From assembly GCF_001468285.1 (NCBI RefSeq), contig NZ_LNSB01000005.1, positions 1 through 64,000 of the forward strand: a DNA stretch of 64,000 bases, given 5' to 3'. Positions 1 to 9,790 of this stretch are shown in pieces. Below the pieces are notes generated by a model. It had not been told where the DNA came from. It was given only the letters and a program-made list of their open reading frames with translations, and made no database searches. The translations under genes were made by a program, and so were the position numbers. Numbering within the stretch: position 1 is the stretch's first letter; the number at the start of each line of letters is the position of its first letter. This DNA comes from Sphingopyxis sp. HIX (GTDB lineage Bacteria; Pseudomonadota; Alphaproteobacteria; Sphingomonadales; Sphingomonadaceae).

Positions 1-47
1 GGGTACTCCATTCGAACGCGGACGCGCGGCCTCGCTCCCCCACCCCC

Positions 48-67
48 CCCTCCCCGCTGGGGAGGGG
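48..67 (-). terminator. hairpin downstream of actP
   Basis: A 9-bp perfect stem (CCCCTCCCC at 47-55 and GGGGAGGGG at 59-67) with a 3-base loop lies 13 bases past the actP stop on the minus strand. There is no T-run after it, so it may be a weak terminator or only a 3'-end stabilising hairpin. Confidence 0.35.
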
Positions 68-80
68 AGATTCGCTGGCC

Positions 81-1793
81 CTAGTGGTCCGCGGCCCCCG
101 CCGCGCCGATGCCGGTTTCGGCACGGACGCGCTGCGCCGGATAGCCCGCCCGGTCGACCGCCGCGCGCCCGCTCTTGTCGGCGAGCGAGACCAGCCAGAT
201 CGTCAGGAAGGCCGCGGTCATCGAGAAGATCGTCGGCGAACTGTACGGGAAGGGTGCGCCTTCATACCCCAGCACCGCCTCCCATATCGCCGGCGACAAT
301 ATCGTCAGGACCAGCGCCAGCGTCACCCCGACGAAGCCGCCGATCACGACGCCGCGCGTCGTGCAGCCCTTCCACAAGAGCGACATCACCAGCACCGGGA
401 AATTGCCCGACGCCGCGAGCGCAAAGGCCAGGCTGACCATGAAGGCGACATTCTGCTTCTCGAACGCGATGCCGAGGACGATCGCGATCAGCGCGAGTAC
501 CGGCACGGTATAGCGCGACACCCTGAGCTCGTCGGCCGAATTGGCCTCACCCTTCTTCACCACCGACGCATAGATGTCGTGCGACACCGCCGAGGCGCCC
601 GACAAGGTCAGCCCCGCGACCACCGCGAGGATCGTCGCAAAGGCGACCGCGCTGACGATGCCGAGGAAGATGTCGCCGCCGATCGCCGTCGCGAGGTGGA
701 TCGCCGCCATGTTCCCGCCGCCCTTCAGTGTGCCGTCGGGCATCAGATAATCGGGGTTCGACGCGACGAAGGTGATCGCACCGAAACCGATGATGAAGGT
801 CAGGATATAGAAATAGCCGATCCACCCGGTCGCCCACAGCACCGACTTGCGCGCTTCCTTCGCATCGGGAACGGTGAAGAAGCGCATCAATATGTGCGGC
901 AGGCCCGCGGTCCCGAACATCAGCGCCATGCCGAAGCTGATCGCCGACAAGGGGTCCTTGATGAACCCGCCCGGCCCCATGATCGACAGGCCTTTCGCGG
1001 CCGCCTCCTCGGGCGCCGCCCCGCCCGCCGCCGCGATGCCGGTCTTGATCTCGACCGCCTTGGCGAACAAGGCCTCGGGCGAGAAGCCGAAGTTCCACAG
1101 CACCGCAAAGGCCATGAAGCTCGCACAGCCGAGCAGCAGCACCGCCTTGATGATCTGCACCCAGGTCGTCGCGACCATCCCGCCGAAGAGGACGTAACAG
1201 GTCATCAGCGCGCCGACGATCAGCACGGCATAGGTGTAGGGCAGCCCGAACAGCAATTTGATCAGCTGCCCCGCGCCGACCATCTGCGCGATCAGGTAGA
1301 AGAGCACCACCGCAAGCGTGCTGAACGCCGCGAACAGCCGCACCGGGGTCTGCGCGAAGCGGAAGCTCGCGACGTCGGCGAAGGTGTAGCGCCCGAGGTT
1401 GCGCAGTCGCTCGGCGAGCAGGAAGAGCAGGATCGGCCAGCCGACGAGGAAGCCCGTCGAATAGATCAGCCCGTCGTAACCGTCGGCAAAAATCTGCGCC
1501 GAAATGCCGAGGAAGGAAGCCGCCGACATATAGTCGCCCGCGATCGCGAGCCCGTTCTGGAAGCCGGTGATGCCGCCGCCCGCGGTGTAGAAATCGGAGG
1601 CGCTGCGCACGCGCCCCGCCGCCCAGCGCGTGATGCCGAGCGTCGCCAGCACGAAGGCGCTGAACATCAGGATCGCGGGCCAGTTCGCCGCCTGCTGCTC
1701 GGTCTGGCCGGTCAGCGCATCGGCGGCGGCAACCGCGGGCCAGCCGAGCGCCAGCACGATCAGCGCGGTGCGGGTGATCGGAAAGCGGCTCAT
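81..1793 (-). CDS. actP: cation/acetate symporter, ActP family
   Basis: This 570-residue protein is a sodium:solute symporter of the ActP type, which imports acetate and other short carboxylates with a cation across the inner membrane. A cleavable-looking leader (residues 1-25, ending AVAAADA) is followed by a soluble stretch and about 13 hydrophobic segments. The region [20 protein letters not shown] near residue 72 is typical of the acetate branch, and the length is close to E. coli ActP (549). Its ATG overlaps the stop of the upstream DUF485 gene, the usual YjcH-ActP pair. The true substrate (acetate, pyruvate or another acid) cannot be read from sequence. It may belong to a separate unit from the uronate genes next to it. 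Confidence 0.88.
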   Translation of the reverse strand: MSRFPITRTALIVLALGWPAVAAADALTGQTEQQAANWPAILMFSAFVLATLGITRWAAGRVRSASDFYTAGGGITGFQNGLAIAGDYMSAASFLGISAQIFADGYDGLIYSTGFLVGWPILLFLLAERLRNLGRYTFADVASFRFAQTPVRLFAAFSTLAVVLFYLIAQMVGAGQLIKLLFGLPYTYAVLIVGALMTCYVLFGGMVATTWVQIIKAVLLLGCASFMAFAVLWNFGFSPEALFAKAVEIKTGIAAAGGAAPEEAAAKGLSIMGPGGFIKDPLSAISFGMALMFGTAGLPHILMRFFTVPDAKEARKSVLWATGWIGYFYILTFIIGFGAITFVASNPDYLMPDGTLKGGGNMAAIHLATAIGGDIFLGIVSAVAFATILAVVAGLTLSGASAVSHDIYASVVKKGEANSADELRVSRYTVPVLALIAIVLGIAFEKQNVAFMVSLAFALAASGNFPVLVMSLLWKGCTTRGVVIGGFVGVTLALVLTILSPAIWEAVLGYEGAPFPYSSPTIFSMTAAFLTIWLVSLADKSGRAAVDRAGYPAQRVRAETGIGAAGAADH

Positions 1794-2125
1794 GCGCCAT
1801 GATCCTTGCGCAAGGCGTCGAGGTCGCGGTCGAAGACCTTGTTCGCGCGGCGGACATAGACGGCAGTGAGCACGATGCCCGCGACGATCACGCCGAGCCC
1901 CAGCGGAATGCCGAGCGAAGTCACGCCCGACCCGAGCGGCCGCGCCAGGATATGCGGCTCGAAGGCGATCAGCAGGATATAGCCGAAATAAATGGCGAGC
2001 ATCAGGATCGTCAGCCGCCAGCCGAAGCGCGAGCGGCGCGTCACCAGTCTTTGATAACGCTCGTCAGCCTCGATCGCGTGTACGTGCCCCGCCGTCTTGT
2101 CCTGCGACCCATCTTCTTGTTCCAA
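1790..2125 (-). CDS. DUF485 membrane protein (YjcH-like partner of ActP)
   Basis: This is a 111-residue protein with two hydrophobic segments (about residues 37-55 and 70-92), a basic N-terminal part and a charged tail. That is the DUF485/YjcH pattern of small membrane proteins almost always encoded just before ActP. The start is a TTG preceded by GGGAGAGG four bases upstream; no in-frame ATG fits better. Its stop overlaps the actP ATG, so the two are translationally coupled. The precise role in acetate transport is not known. Confidence 0.82.
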   Translation of the reverse strand: MEQEDGSQDKTAGHVHAIEADERYQRLVTRRSRFGWRLTILMLAIYFGYILLIAFEPHILARPLGSGVTSLGIPLGLGVIVAGIVLTAVYVRRANKVFDRDLDALRKDHGA

Positions 2126-2184
2126 GGCGCCTCTCCCTGCTTTGGAACGCCTCTATGCGGGGAGTGCGTCGCAAACCCAAGCGC

Positions 2185-3507
2185 TTAATCGGGCCGCCAT
2201 TCCGAAGCGAGCAAACCGCCATCGCCGAACAGCGCCTGCATCGCATCGGGGCCCGCCACCGCAGCCTGCAACCTGTCGGCGAGCGGGTCGTCGACCGGGT
2301 GCTCCCCACCGCGCAGGAAAGCGATCCACGCATCGACCGCCGCCTCGAGCGACGCACAGCGCGCCCCGCGCTGCTGGTGCCAGGCGAGCGTTTCGAGCCA
2401 GCGCTGCGGGATCTTCTGGCTGCCGTCCATCGCGATCTGGATCAGCCGGTGGTGCAGCGCCGGATTGGCGAAACGTTCGAGCAAGGCATCGGCATAGGCG
2501 GACAGGTCCTGCCCCGGCGCAGCGTCGATCGTCGGCGCGGCCTCTTCGCGCATCAGCCGCTCGATGACCGGGCGGATCGCGGGATCGGCGATCGCCTGGT
2601 GCACATACTCGTGCCCCTTCCCCAGCCCGATATAGGCGAGCGCCGAATGCGCGCCGTTGAGCATGCGCAGCTTCGCGGTCTCATAGGGCGCGACGTCGCT
2701 CACCAGTTCGGCGCCGACGGCTTCCCAGCGCGGGCGCGAGCCGGCAAAATCATCCTCGATCACCCACTGGCTGAAGCCCTCGGTGACCACCGCGCCCTCG
2801 TCGCGCACGCCGAGTTCGCTCTCGATCGCGGCGCGGTCGGCGTCGGTCGTCGCGGGGACGATGCGGTCGATCATCGTCGCGGGGCAGCGGCACTCGGCGT
2901 CGAACCAGTCGGCGATATCGCCATGCTCGGCCGCAAGATATTCGCGCATCAGCCGGCGCAGCACCGCGCCATTGTTCGCCAGATTGTCGCAGCTGAGCAA
3001 GGTCAGCCCGGGCAGCCCGGCCTTATGCCGCGCCGCGAGCGCGGCGCCGACAAAGCGATAGAGGCTCGACGGCCCCTTCGCCGCCGCGAGATCGAGCGCG
3101 CCATCGGCGGCGCGCAAATAGCCCTTCTCGGTCACGGTGAAGCTCACGATATGCGTCGAGGGCGCCGCGATGACATCGATCACCGCCTGCGCATCCTGGG
3201 ACGCGACGAGCACCCGCTGCACCGCGCCGATCACGCGCAGGCTGCTGCCCGCCACGCTGCGCGTCGCGACGGTGTAGAGCCCGCCCTGCGGATTAAGCTG
3301 CGCGGCGACATCGCCCGAGCGCAGCGACACGCCCACGATGCCCCAGCCCGCTTCGCCCGCGCCCATCGCATCGTCGGTGTAGACCGCCTGATGCGAGCGG
3401 TGGAACGCGCCGATGCCGATATGCACGATGCCCGCGGCTTGGGCTGAGCGGTCGTAGGCCGGGCGCCCGACCGACGCGGGCAGGACGGTTTCGGGCGACA
3501 GTCTCAC
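2185..3507 (-). CDS. uxuB: fructuronate/tagaturonate reductase, mannitol-dehydrogenase family (UxuB-like)
   Basis: This 440-residue NAD-dependent polyol dehydrogenase of the long-chain mannitol dehydrogenase family reduces D-fructuronate to D-mannonate in the hexuronate pathway. The N-terminal nucleotide-binding motif GIVHIGIGAFHRSHQA lies at about residues 26-41. The catalytic signature K-x-R-x-L-N-x-x-H is at K279, N284 and H287. It is somewhat shorter than E. coli UxuB (486). Its ATG overlaps the stop of uxaC (ATGA), so it follows the isomerase directly. No separate tagaturonate reductase (UxaB) is visible, although altronate dehydratase is present, so this enzyme may serve both keto-uronates; that is inference. 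Confidence 0.85.
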   Translation of the reverse strand: MRLSPETVLPASVGRPAYDRSAQAAGIVHIGIGAFHRSHQAVYTDDAMGAGEAGWGIVGVSLRSGDVAAQLNPQGGLYTVATRSVAGSSLRVIGAVQRVLVASQDAQAVIDVIAAPSTHIVSFTVTEKGYLRAADGALDLAAAKGPSSLYRFVGAALAARHKAGLPGLTLLSCDNLANNGAVLRRLMREYLAAEHGDIADWFDAECRCPATMIDRIVPATTDADRAAIESELGVRDEGAVVTEGFSQWVIEDDFAGSRPRWEAVGAELVSDVAPYETAKLRMLNGAHSALAYIGLGKGHEYVHQAIADPAIRPVIERLMREEAAPTIDAAPGQDLSAYADALLERFANPALHHRLIQIAMDGSQKIPQRWLETLAWHQQRGARCASLEAAVDAWIAFLRGGEHPVDDPLADRLQAAVAGPDAMQALFGDGGLLASEWRPD

Positions 3508-4916
3508 AGCTTGTACGCGGCCTTGGCGAGATTATAGCTGAGGTCGGCCGCGAGTTCGGCCGCCTCCCATTCCTCCATCCGGTGCTCGGCGACGAGCTGC
3601 GCGAGGAAGCCGCAGTCGATGCGCCGCGCGACGTCGTGCCGCGCCGGGATCGACAGGAAGGCGCGTGTGTCGTCGTTGAAGCCGACGGTGTTATAGAAAC
3701 CCGCAGTCTCGGTGACCTGATTGCGGAAGCGCCGCATCCCTTCGGGGCTGTCGTGGAACCACCAGGCGGGGCCCAGCTTCAGCGCCGGATAATGACCCGC
3801 CAGCGGCGCCAATTCCCTCGCGTAGCTCGTCTCGTCGAGCGTGAAGAGGATGATCGTCAGCCCCGCCTCATTGCCATATTTGCCGAGCAACGGGCGCAGC
3901 GCGTGGACATAGTCGGTGCTTGTCGGGATATCGGCGCCCTTGTCGCGGCCATATTGGTCGAACAGCCACGGGTTATGATTGCGGAACGCACCGGGGTGGA
4001 TCTGCATGACGAGGCCGTCGTCGAGGCTCATCCCCGCCATGACGGTCAGCATATGCGCGCGGAACAGCTCGGCATCGGCGGCGCTGACCTGATCGCCGGT
4101 GATGCGCGCGAAGAGCGCCTCGGCCTCGGCGGCCGTCAGGTCGGCGGTCGCCGCGGTCGGGTGGCCATGGTCGGTCGAGGTCGCGCCCATCTCGGCGAAG
4201 AAGGCGCGGCGCTTGCGATGCGCGGCGAGATAGCCCGCGTAGGACAAGGCATCCTCGCCCGACAGCTCGGACAGGCGCTGGAGGTTGCTGCGGAAACCCT
4301 CGAACTCGGGGTCGACCACCGGGTCGGGACGATAGGCGGTGATCACCCGCCCGCCCCACTCGCCGCTGGCATTGGCGGCGCGGATCACGGCATGATGCTT
4401 GAGCGTATCGATCGGGCTCTCGGTCGTCGCGATCACCTCGATCCGGTAGCGGTCGAACAAGGCGCGCGGCCGGAAAGCGTCGGTCGCTAGCTTTTCGGTG
4501 ATCAGGTCATAGTATAGGTCCGAGGTTGCCGCCTCGAACTGCACGTCGATCCCGAAGGCTTCGGCAAAGACCCAATCCATCCACATCCGCGACGGCGTGC
4601 CGCGGAAGAGATGGTAGTTCTGCGCGAACAGCCGCCAGCTCTCGCGCGGATCCGCCGCCTTGTTGCGGATGCCGAGCGCGTCGAGCGGCACACCCTGCGA
4701 ATAGAGCATGCGAAAGACATAATGGTCGGGGTGCAGCAGCAGTTCGGCGGCATTGCCGAAGGCCGCATTGCCCGCGAACCAGCTGGGGTCGGTGTGCCCG
4801 TGCGGGCTGATGATCGGCAGTTCCGCGACCTCGGCATAGAGCCGCCGCGCGATGTCGCGCTGCGTAGGGTCGGATGGGAAGAGCCGGTCGGGATTGAGGG
4901 AGAGCGGGCGCGTCAT
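3504..4916 (-). CDS. uxaC: glucuronate/galacturonate isomerase
   Basis: This 470-residue uronate isomerase of the amidohydrolase superfamily converts D-glucuronate to D-fructuronate and D-galacturonate to D-tagaturonate. The metal-binding HGH motif is at H39 and H41 (ISPHGHTDPSWF). Later conserved stretches such as MQIHPGAFRNHNPWLF and the C-terminal GFNDDTRAFLSIPARHDVAR are typical of UxaC. The ATG at 4916 was chosen because it overlaps the stop of the upstream transporter (ATGA) and begins the conserved MTRPLSLNPDRLF; the longer open frame upstream is only readthrough on the transporter. It is the first soluble enzyme after the permease in the operon. Confidence 0.93.
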   Translation of the reverse strand: MTRPLSLNPDRLFPSDPTQRDIARRLYAEVAELPIISPHGHTDPSWFAGNAAFGNAAELLLHPDHYVFRMLYSQGVPLDALGIRNKAADPRESWRLFAQNYHLFRGTPSRMWMDWVFAEAFGIDVQFEAATSDLYYDLITEKLATDAFRPRALFDRYRIEVIATTESPIDTLKHHAVIRAANASGEWGGRVITAYRPDPVVDPEFEGFRSNLQRLSELSGEDALSYAGYLAAHRKRRAFFAEMGATSTDHGHPTAATADLTAAEAEALFARITGDQVSAADAELFRAHMLTVMAGMSLDDGLVMQIHPGAFRNHNPWLFDQYGRDKGADIPTSTDYVHALRPLLGKYGNEAGLTIILFTLDETSYARELAPLAGHYPALKLGPAWWFHDSPEGMRRFRNQVTETAGFYNTVGFNDDTRAFLSIPARHDVARRIDCGFLAQLVAEHRMEEWEAAELAADLSYNLAKAAYKL

Positions 4917-6229
4917 GACGGTTTCGGTTCGCTTTCGACGGTTACGGGGGTCAGCCGCGGGCTGAGCAAGTGGATCGCGAGCACCGCGAGGAAATAGACG
5001 GTCGTGCAGACCGCGAAGATGACGGTGTAATTGCCGTTCGTCGCGTCGAGCACGAGGCCGGTCGACTTGGCCATGATCATCCCGCCGATGCCGCCGGCAA
5101 AGCCGCCGAGGCCGATCACCGAGCCGACCGCGCGCTTGGGGAACATGTCGGGCGGGATCGACAGGATCGTCGACGAAAAGGCCTGATGCCCCGCGAGCGC
5201 GATACCGATCAGCACCACCGCGAGCCACATATTGTCGAGCCCGGTGACGAACAGCAAGGGCAGCACGCAGCAGCCCGCGCCGAGCATCGTGACCTTGCGT
5301 GCAAAATTGACGCTATGCCCCTGCTGGATCAGCTTCGACGACACCCAGCCGCCGAGAATGCTGCCGACGTCGGACAAGAGGTACATGATGATCATCGGCA
5401 GCAGCACGACCTTCAGGTCGACATCATAGGTCGAGCTGAAATATTTGGGCAGCCAGAAGAGCATCAGGAACCACACGGGATCGGTCAGGAACTTGCCGAT
5501 CGCAAAGGCCCAGGCCTCGCGCTTGGTGACGATCTTGCTCCAGCCGATGCGTTCGATCTTTTCGGGCGGGTCGTGCTCGATCCACGCGAGTTCGGCCTCG
5601 CTCACCTTCCCGCTCTCGCGCGGGTTGCTGTAGAGCCACAGCCAGAGCAGCAGCAGCACGGCGCCGAAGGCCCCGGTGTAGATGAAGGTCTCGCGCCAGT
5701 CGAAGCCCAGCACGCGCATGAACAAGGCGATCGTCGGTGCGGTCAGGATCACGCCGATCGTCGTCGCGCTGTTGACCCAGCCGATCGCATAGGCGCGTTC
5801 CTTTTGCGGGAACCATTCGCTCGACGCGCGGACGACCGACGGGAAATGCCCCGCCTCGCCGACGCCGAGGATGACGCGCGCCATCATGAAGGAGATCACC
5901 GACGAGGCGAAACCGTGCGCGACATGGCCGACGGTCCAGATGCTGATCGCGATCGCATAGCCGACCTTCGGCCCGAAGCGGTCGATCAGCCAGCCCATCA
6001 ACAGGAAGCCCATCGCATAAGCCGCCTGGAAGGCGGTGACGATGTTGCCATAGTCGTTCTCGCTCCAGCCGAGCTCGGTGCCGAGCGTCGGCGCGAGCAG
6101 GCCGAGCATGGTGCGGTCGATATAATTGACCGTCGTCGCCGCAAAGAGCAGCGCGACGATCATCCAGCGATACCGCCCCGAGCGTGGCACCGGCGCCGCC
6201 GCACCTCCGTCCGCGATTGCCTGTGCCAT
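4913..6229 (-). CDS. hexuronate transporter, MFS ACS family (ExuT-like)
   Basis: This is a 438-residue major facilitator permease with 12 predicted membrane spans. The signature NYIDRTMLGLLAPTLG follows the first span at about residues 34-50, as in the anion:cation symporter branch that holds hexuronate carriers such as ExuT. It most likely imports galacturonate/glucuronate across the inner membrane. The ATG at 6229 follows an AGAGAGA purine tract and gives the usual short N-terminus; a longer in-frame extension has no support. It lies 23 bases after the hydratase stop and is coupled to uxaC. The substrate is inferred from context and family. Confidence 0.82.
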   Translation of the reverse strand: MAQAIADGGAAAPVPRSGRYRWMIVALLFAATTVNYIDRTMLGLLAPTLGTELGWSENDYGNIVTAFQAAYAMGFLLMGWLIDRFGPKVGYAIAISIWTVGHVAHGFASSVISFMMARVILGVGEAGHFPSVVRASSEWFPQKERAYAIGWVNSATTIGVILTAPTIALFMRVLGFDWRETFIYTGAFGAVLLLLWLWLYSNPRESGKVSEAELAWIEHDPPEKIERIGWSKIVTKREAWAFAIGKFLTDPVWFLMLFWLPKYFSSTYDVDLKVVLLPMIIMYLLSDVGSILGGWVSSKLIQQGHSVNFARKVTMLGAGCCVLPLLFVTGLDNMWLAVVLIGIALAGHQAFSSTILSIPPDMFPKRAVGSVIGLGGFAGGIGGMIMAKSTGLVLDATNGNYTVIFAVCTTVYFLAVLAIHLLSPRLTPVTVESEPKPS

Positions 6230-6252
6230 GTATCTCTCTCCCGTGGTGAGCT

Positions 6253-7050
6253 TTAGTAGCCCGTAATCGAACAGCCGACGCGGATTTTTCCGTCGAATAG
6301 CGCCTCGCCCCACTGGCCGGGGCGAATCTCGTGAATACCGGTGATCGCGCCCGCCGACACCCAGGTGCCGGGCGGGATCGCGATGCCGCGCGCGCGCAGC
6401 GTGCGGATCAGGAACAAGGCCGATCCGAAGGGCCCGTCGAGCATCGCTTCCATCGTCGCGGCGCCGACGCGCGCGCCGTCGATGAAGAATTCGACCGGCA
6501 TGCGGATCAGGTCGGCGCTCCGCCAGTCGGGGATGACCGGCCCGAGCACCAGCCCCTTGTTGTTGCCATAGTCCGACGCGGTGACCGCGGGGCCGTGGCG
6601 GTTGATCGCCGGGAAGGGCGAGCTCGCGATCTCGATCCCGGTGCGCACCTCGTCGATGCAGCCGCGCACCGTGTCGATATCATAATCGCCCTCGCCGACC
6701 TCGCCGAAGCGCAGCAGCACCTCGGCCTCGGCGGCGCCGAAGCCCGCGGCATAGACGGGCATTGCGGGCTCGACGCCGTTGCTGCCGTCGAAAATCTCGT
6801 CGGTGAAGATCGGGCCCGCGAGGCGATTGTCGCCATATTGGTCGACCAGGTCGGCGGCGATGCGCCCGACTTTCCAGCCGCCGATGCGGCGCCCGTCGAG
6901 CGCGATCGCGCGGTCCTGGATCGCATAGGCCTCGACCATCGTCTGCGGCATGACGCCGGGATAGGCGGTAAGCGGTGTCTTTTCCGCGCGCGCCGCGATG
7001 AACGCCCGGGCGACATTCTCTTGTTCGTTCAATGCCGACATCTTTGTCAT
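6253..7050 (-). CDS. MhpD-like 2-keto-4-pentenoate hydratase family protein (copy A)
   Basis: This 265-residue protein of the 2-keto-4-pentenoate hydratase/FAH-like family acts in the cytoplasm. Family members add water to or decarboxylate 2-oxo-4-enoates using a divalent metal. Acidic residues in AEAEVLLRFGEV and DEVRTGIEIASSPF near the middle match the metal-binding positions of the fold, and GWKVG near residue 60 is also typical. It is first in the operon hydratase-permease-uxaC-uxuB and sits 27 bases downstream of a perfect ACCGGT-centred palindrome. A second copy (23932-24717) is about three quarters identical. No standard hexuronate pathway uses this family, so the reaction is unassigned. 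An alternative ATG three codons downstream (MSALNEQ) is possible. Confidence 0.8.
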   Translation of the reverse strand: MTKMSALNEQENVARAFIAARAEKTPLTAYPGVMPQTMVEAYAIQDRAIALDGRRIGGWKVGRIAADLVDQYGDNRLAGPIFTDEIFDGSNGVEPAMPVYAAGFGAAEAEVLLRFGEVGEGDYDIDTVRGCIDEVRTGIEIASSPFPAINRHGPAVTASDYGNNKGLVLGPVIPDWRSADLIRMPVEFFIDGARVGAATMEAMLDGPFGSALFLIRTLRARGIAIPPGTWVSAGAITGIHEIRPGQWGEALFDGKIRVGCSITGY

Positions 7051-7077
7051 TTCCCTCTTCCGGAAAATCCTGTAAGA

Positions 7078-7089
7078 GACACCGGTGTC
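7078..7089. promoter_or_regulatory. LacI-type operator (GACACCGGTGTC)
   Basis: This perfect 12-bp palindrome lies between the divergent hydratase operon and the lacI gene. It matches the ACCGGT-centred boxes found upstream of six other operons here and is therefore the likely autoregulatory site of the LacI protein. A second palindrome, AAGCGCTT at 7096-7103, follows within ten bases. Confidence 0.65.
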
Positions 7090-7155
7090 AAAAGCAAGCG
7101 CTTAGCCGTCAAGCCCGGTTGATTTTATGGCGGAGTGCGCTCACTAGGAAATGGC

Positions 7156-8250
7156 ATGCCGGACCAACCGGGCATGCACAGGAAAAGTCGAAACTTCATG
7201 GCGCCACGCACGAGGGAAAAAAGCGGCAAGCAACCGACGATCAACGACGTCGCGGCGCTGGCCGGTGTGTCGAAAAAAACGGTCAGCCGGGTCATCAACC
7301 GCTCCGAATTCATTACCGACAAGACGCGCCAGGCGGTCGAGCAGGCGATCAAGATGCTCGGCTTCGTGCCCAACCCCCAGGCGCGCGCGCTGGCATTTCG
7401 CCGCAACTTCCTGATCGCGCTGCTCCACGACAATCCCAACGCGCAGACGGTGCTCAATTTCCAGCAGGGCGTGCTCGACGCGATCAAGGACAGCGACCTC
7501 GCGCTGCTCGTCCGCCCCGTCGATCGCGGGTCGGACCGGCTGCTCGACGACGTCCGCACCTTCCTCGAAAAGCAGCGCCCGATCGGCGCGCTGCTGCTGC
7601 CGCCGATTTCGGAGAATGACGAACTCGCCGCGCTGTGCGAGGAACTCGGCGTCCGCTACGTCCGCGTCGGGTCGGCGCCGCTTGACGACGTCCGCCACTG
7701 CGTCTCGTCGAACGACCGCGAAGTCGTCGCCGAGGCGGTGGGCAAGCTCGTCGAACTCGGGCATCGCCGCATCGGCTTCGTGCGCGGCCCGGTCGGTTTC
7801 CGCTCGGCCGCCGAGCGCGAAAAGGGGTTCCATGAAGCGCTGACCACCGCCGGGCTGGCGCTCCCCGACGAACTCTTCGCGCCGGGCAATTATCGCTACA
7901 CCGCCGGGATCGATGCGGGCGAGGCCTTGCTGTCGCTCGCCGAGCCGCCGACCGCGATCTTCTGTTCGAACGACGAGATGGCGGCGGGGGTGATGAGCGT
8001 CGCGCATGGCAAGGGCATCGCGGTGCCGACAGACCTCTCGATCATCGGTTTCGACGACAGCCCGACCGCGACGCACATCTGGCCCGCGCTCAGCACGGTG
8101 CGCTGGCCGATCCGCGAGATGGGCATGCGCGCCGCGCGCGCGCTGGTGCCCGACTTCCTCGACATCAACACGCGCGCGGCCGACGAGGAGTCGCACGTCC
8201 TGCCCTCGACCTTCGTCGAGCGCCAGTCGGTGGCGGCGGCGAAACGATGA
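7156..8250 (+). CDS. LacI-family transcriptional regulator of uronate genes
   Basis: This is a 364-residue repressor-type regulator. The N-terminal helix-turn-helix (PTINDVAALAGVSKKTVSRV, about residues 27-46) and hinge (GFVPNPQARAL) are followed by a periplasmic-binding-protein-like ligand domain with the usual FCSNDEMAAGVM and IIGFDDSPTA blocks. The start is uncertain: the ATG at 7156 has AGGAA five bases upstream, while the ATG at 7198 would give the more usual short tail before the helix-turn-helix. It is coupled to uxaA through an ATGA overlap and lies opposite the hydratase/permease operon. It is the best candidate to bind the ACCGGT palindromes in this locus; the ligand is probably a uronate intermediate such as KDG (inference). 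Confidence 0.9.
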   Translation: MPDQPGMHRKSRNFMAPRTREKSGKQPTINDVAALAGVSKKTVSRVINRSEFITDKTRQAVEQAIKMLGFVPNPQARALAFRRNFLIALLHDNPNAQTVLNFQQGVLDAIKDSDLALLVRPVDRGSDRLLDDVRTFLEKQRPIGALLLPPISENDELAALCEELGVRYVRVGSAPLDDVRHCVSSNDREVVAEAVGKLVELGHRRIGFVRGPVGFRSAAEREKGFHEALTTAGLALPDELFAPGNYRYTAGIDAGEALLSLAEPPTAIFCSNDEMAAGVMSVAHGKGIAVPTDLSIIGFDDSPTATHIWPALSTVRWPIREMGMRAARALVPDFLDINTRAADEESHVLPSTFVERQSVAAAKR

Positions 8251-9767
8251 GCGAAACCGTCTCCCTCGCCCCGCCGATGACACCGGTAGCGGCGCTGCGC
8301 ATCCACGCCGGCGACAATGTCGCGACCTGCCTCGCCGATGCCGGAGCGGGCGACCGGATCGAGGTCGACGGCGCCGCGATCATGCTCAGCGACGCGGTCG
8401 GCCGCGGCCATAAATTCGCCCTCGCCCCGATCGCGCGCGGCGAGCGGGTGATCAAATATGGCTTCGAAATCGGCCGCGCGACCGCCGACATCGCGGTCGG
8501 CGCGCACGTCCACAGCCACAATCTCGCGACCGCGCTCAGCGGCGAAGGCGACTATCGCTACACGGAGCACGAAGCCACGGACGCCGCGCCCGCCCCCGCC
8601 CCGCGCAGCTTCGCCGGCTATCGCCGCGCCGACGGCCGCGTCGGCACGCGCAACGAGATCTGGATCCTGCCCACCGTCGGCTGCGTCGGCAATCTCGCCG
8701 CGCGCGTCGCGCGGATCGCGGGCGAGCGCCACGCCGGGCGCATCGACGGCGTCCACGCCTTCAAGCACCCCTTCGGCTGCTCGCAGCTCGGCGACGACCT
8801 CGGCCATACGCGCGGGCTGCTCGCCGCGCTCGCGCAGCATCCCAACGCCGGCGGCGTGCTGATCGTCGGGCTCGGCTGCGAAAGCAACCAGCTCGCGCCG
8901 CTGCTCGAAGGCGTCGCGCCCGAACGCCGCGGCCATATCCGCACCTTGTCGGCGCAGGCGGTCGAGGACGATGTCGAGGCCTGCGTGGCGCTGGTCGACG
9001 AGCTGGTCGAGGCCTGCGCCGGTATAGAACGCACGCCGGTGCCGCTGTCGGAACTGACGCTCGGCGTCAAATGCGGCGGGTCGGACGGCCTCTCGGGCCT
9101 CACCGCCAACCCGCTCGTCGGGCGCATGGCCGATGCCGTCGCGGCGGCGGGCGGCAAGGTGATCCTCACCGAAATCCCCGAGATTTTCGGCGCCGAACAG
9201 ATGCTGATGGACCGCGCGGTCTCGCGCGCAGTGTTCGACGAGACGGCCCGGCTGGTGAACGACTTCAAGCAATATTTCATCCGCAACGGCGAGCCCGTCA
9301 GCGAAAACCCCTCCCCCGGCAACATCGCCGGCGGGATCACCACGCTCGAGGAAAAGTCGCTCGGCGCGGTGCAGAAGGGCGGCCAGGCGCCGCTCGTCGA
9401 CGTCCAGCGCTACGGCGGCGAGGCGGCGCTGCCCGGCCTCACCCTGCTCGAGGCGCCGGGCAACGACGCGGTGTCGTCGACCGCGCTCACCGCCGCGGGC
9501 GCCACGGTGATCCTCTTCACCACCGGCCGCGGCACCCCGCTCGGCTTTCCGGCGCCGACGCTGAAGATCGCATCGAACAGCGGGCTCGCTTCGCGCAAGT
9601 CGGGCTGGATCGATTTCGACGCCGGGCAGGTGCTCAGCGAAGGCTTCGACGCCGCGTCGGATGCGCTGCTCGACCTCATCGCCGCGACCGCCTCGGGCGC
9701 CGAAACGCGCGCCGAGGCCAATGAGGAACGCGAGATCGCGATCTGGAAGTCGGGCGTGACGCTTTAG
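8247..9767 (+). CDS. uxaA: altronate dehydratase
   Basis: This 506-residue enzyme of the UxaA family dehydrates D-altronate to 2-keto-3-deoxy-D-gluconate. It has the two expected parts: a small SAF domain (residues 1-95, with GHKFAL and HVHSHNLA) and the large catalytic UxaA_C domain, with conserved FKHPFGCSQLGDD, GLGCESNQL, KCGGSDGLSG and the C-terminal GRGTPLGFPAPTLKIASNS. Length equals the family norm of about 495-510. The ATG overlaps the lacI stop. No tagaturonate reductase gene is visible to supply altronate. The coding sequence contains a candidate LacI half-site at 8277-8289. Confidence 0.95.
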   Translation: MSETVSLAPPMTPVAALRIHAGDNVATCLADAGAGDRIEVDGAAIMLSDAVGRGHKFALAPIARGERVIKYGFEIGRATADIAVGAHVHSHNLATALSGEGDYRYTEHEATDAAPAPAPRSFAGYRRADGRVGTRNEIWILPTVGCVGNLAARVARIAGERHAGRIDGVHAFKHPFGCSQLGDDLGHTRGLLAALAQHPNAGGVLIVGLGCESNQLAPLLEGVAPERRGHIRTLSAQAVEDDVEACVALVDELVEACAGIERTPVPLSELTLGVKCGGSDGLSGLTANPLVGRMADAVAAAGGKVILTEIPEIFGAEQMLMDRAVSRAVFDETARLVNDFKQYFIRNGEPVSENPSPGNIAGGITTLEEKSLGAVQKGGQAPLVDVQRYGGEAALPGLTLLEAPGNDAVSSTALTAAGATVILFTTGRGTPLGFPAPTLKIASNSGLASRKSGWIDFDAGQVLSEGFDAASDALLDLIAATASGAETRAEANEEREIAIWKSGVTL

Positions 9768-9790
9768 GGCCACCGCTGCGTACGGAATAG

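Noticed and set aside
84..1802. 572-codon plus-strand open frame opposite actP
   Set aside because: Arg/Asp/His-rich low-complexity translation with no domain; it is the antisense shadow of a clear symporter gene in GC-rich DNA.
2179..2186. AAGCGCTT palindrome as a second LacI-type operator
   Set aside because: It overlaps the uxuB stop codon and has no extended symmetry; one 8-mer is not enough evidence.
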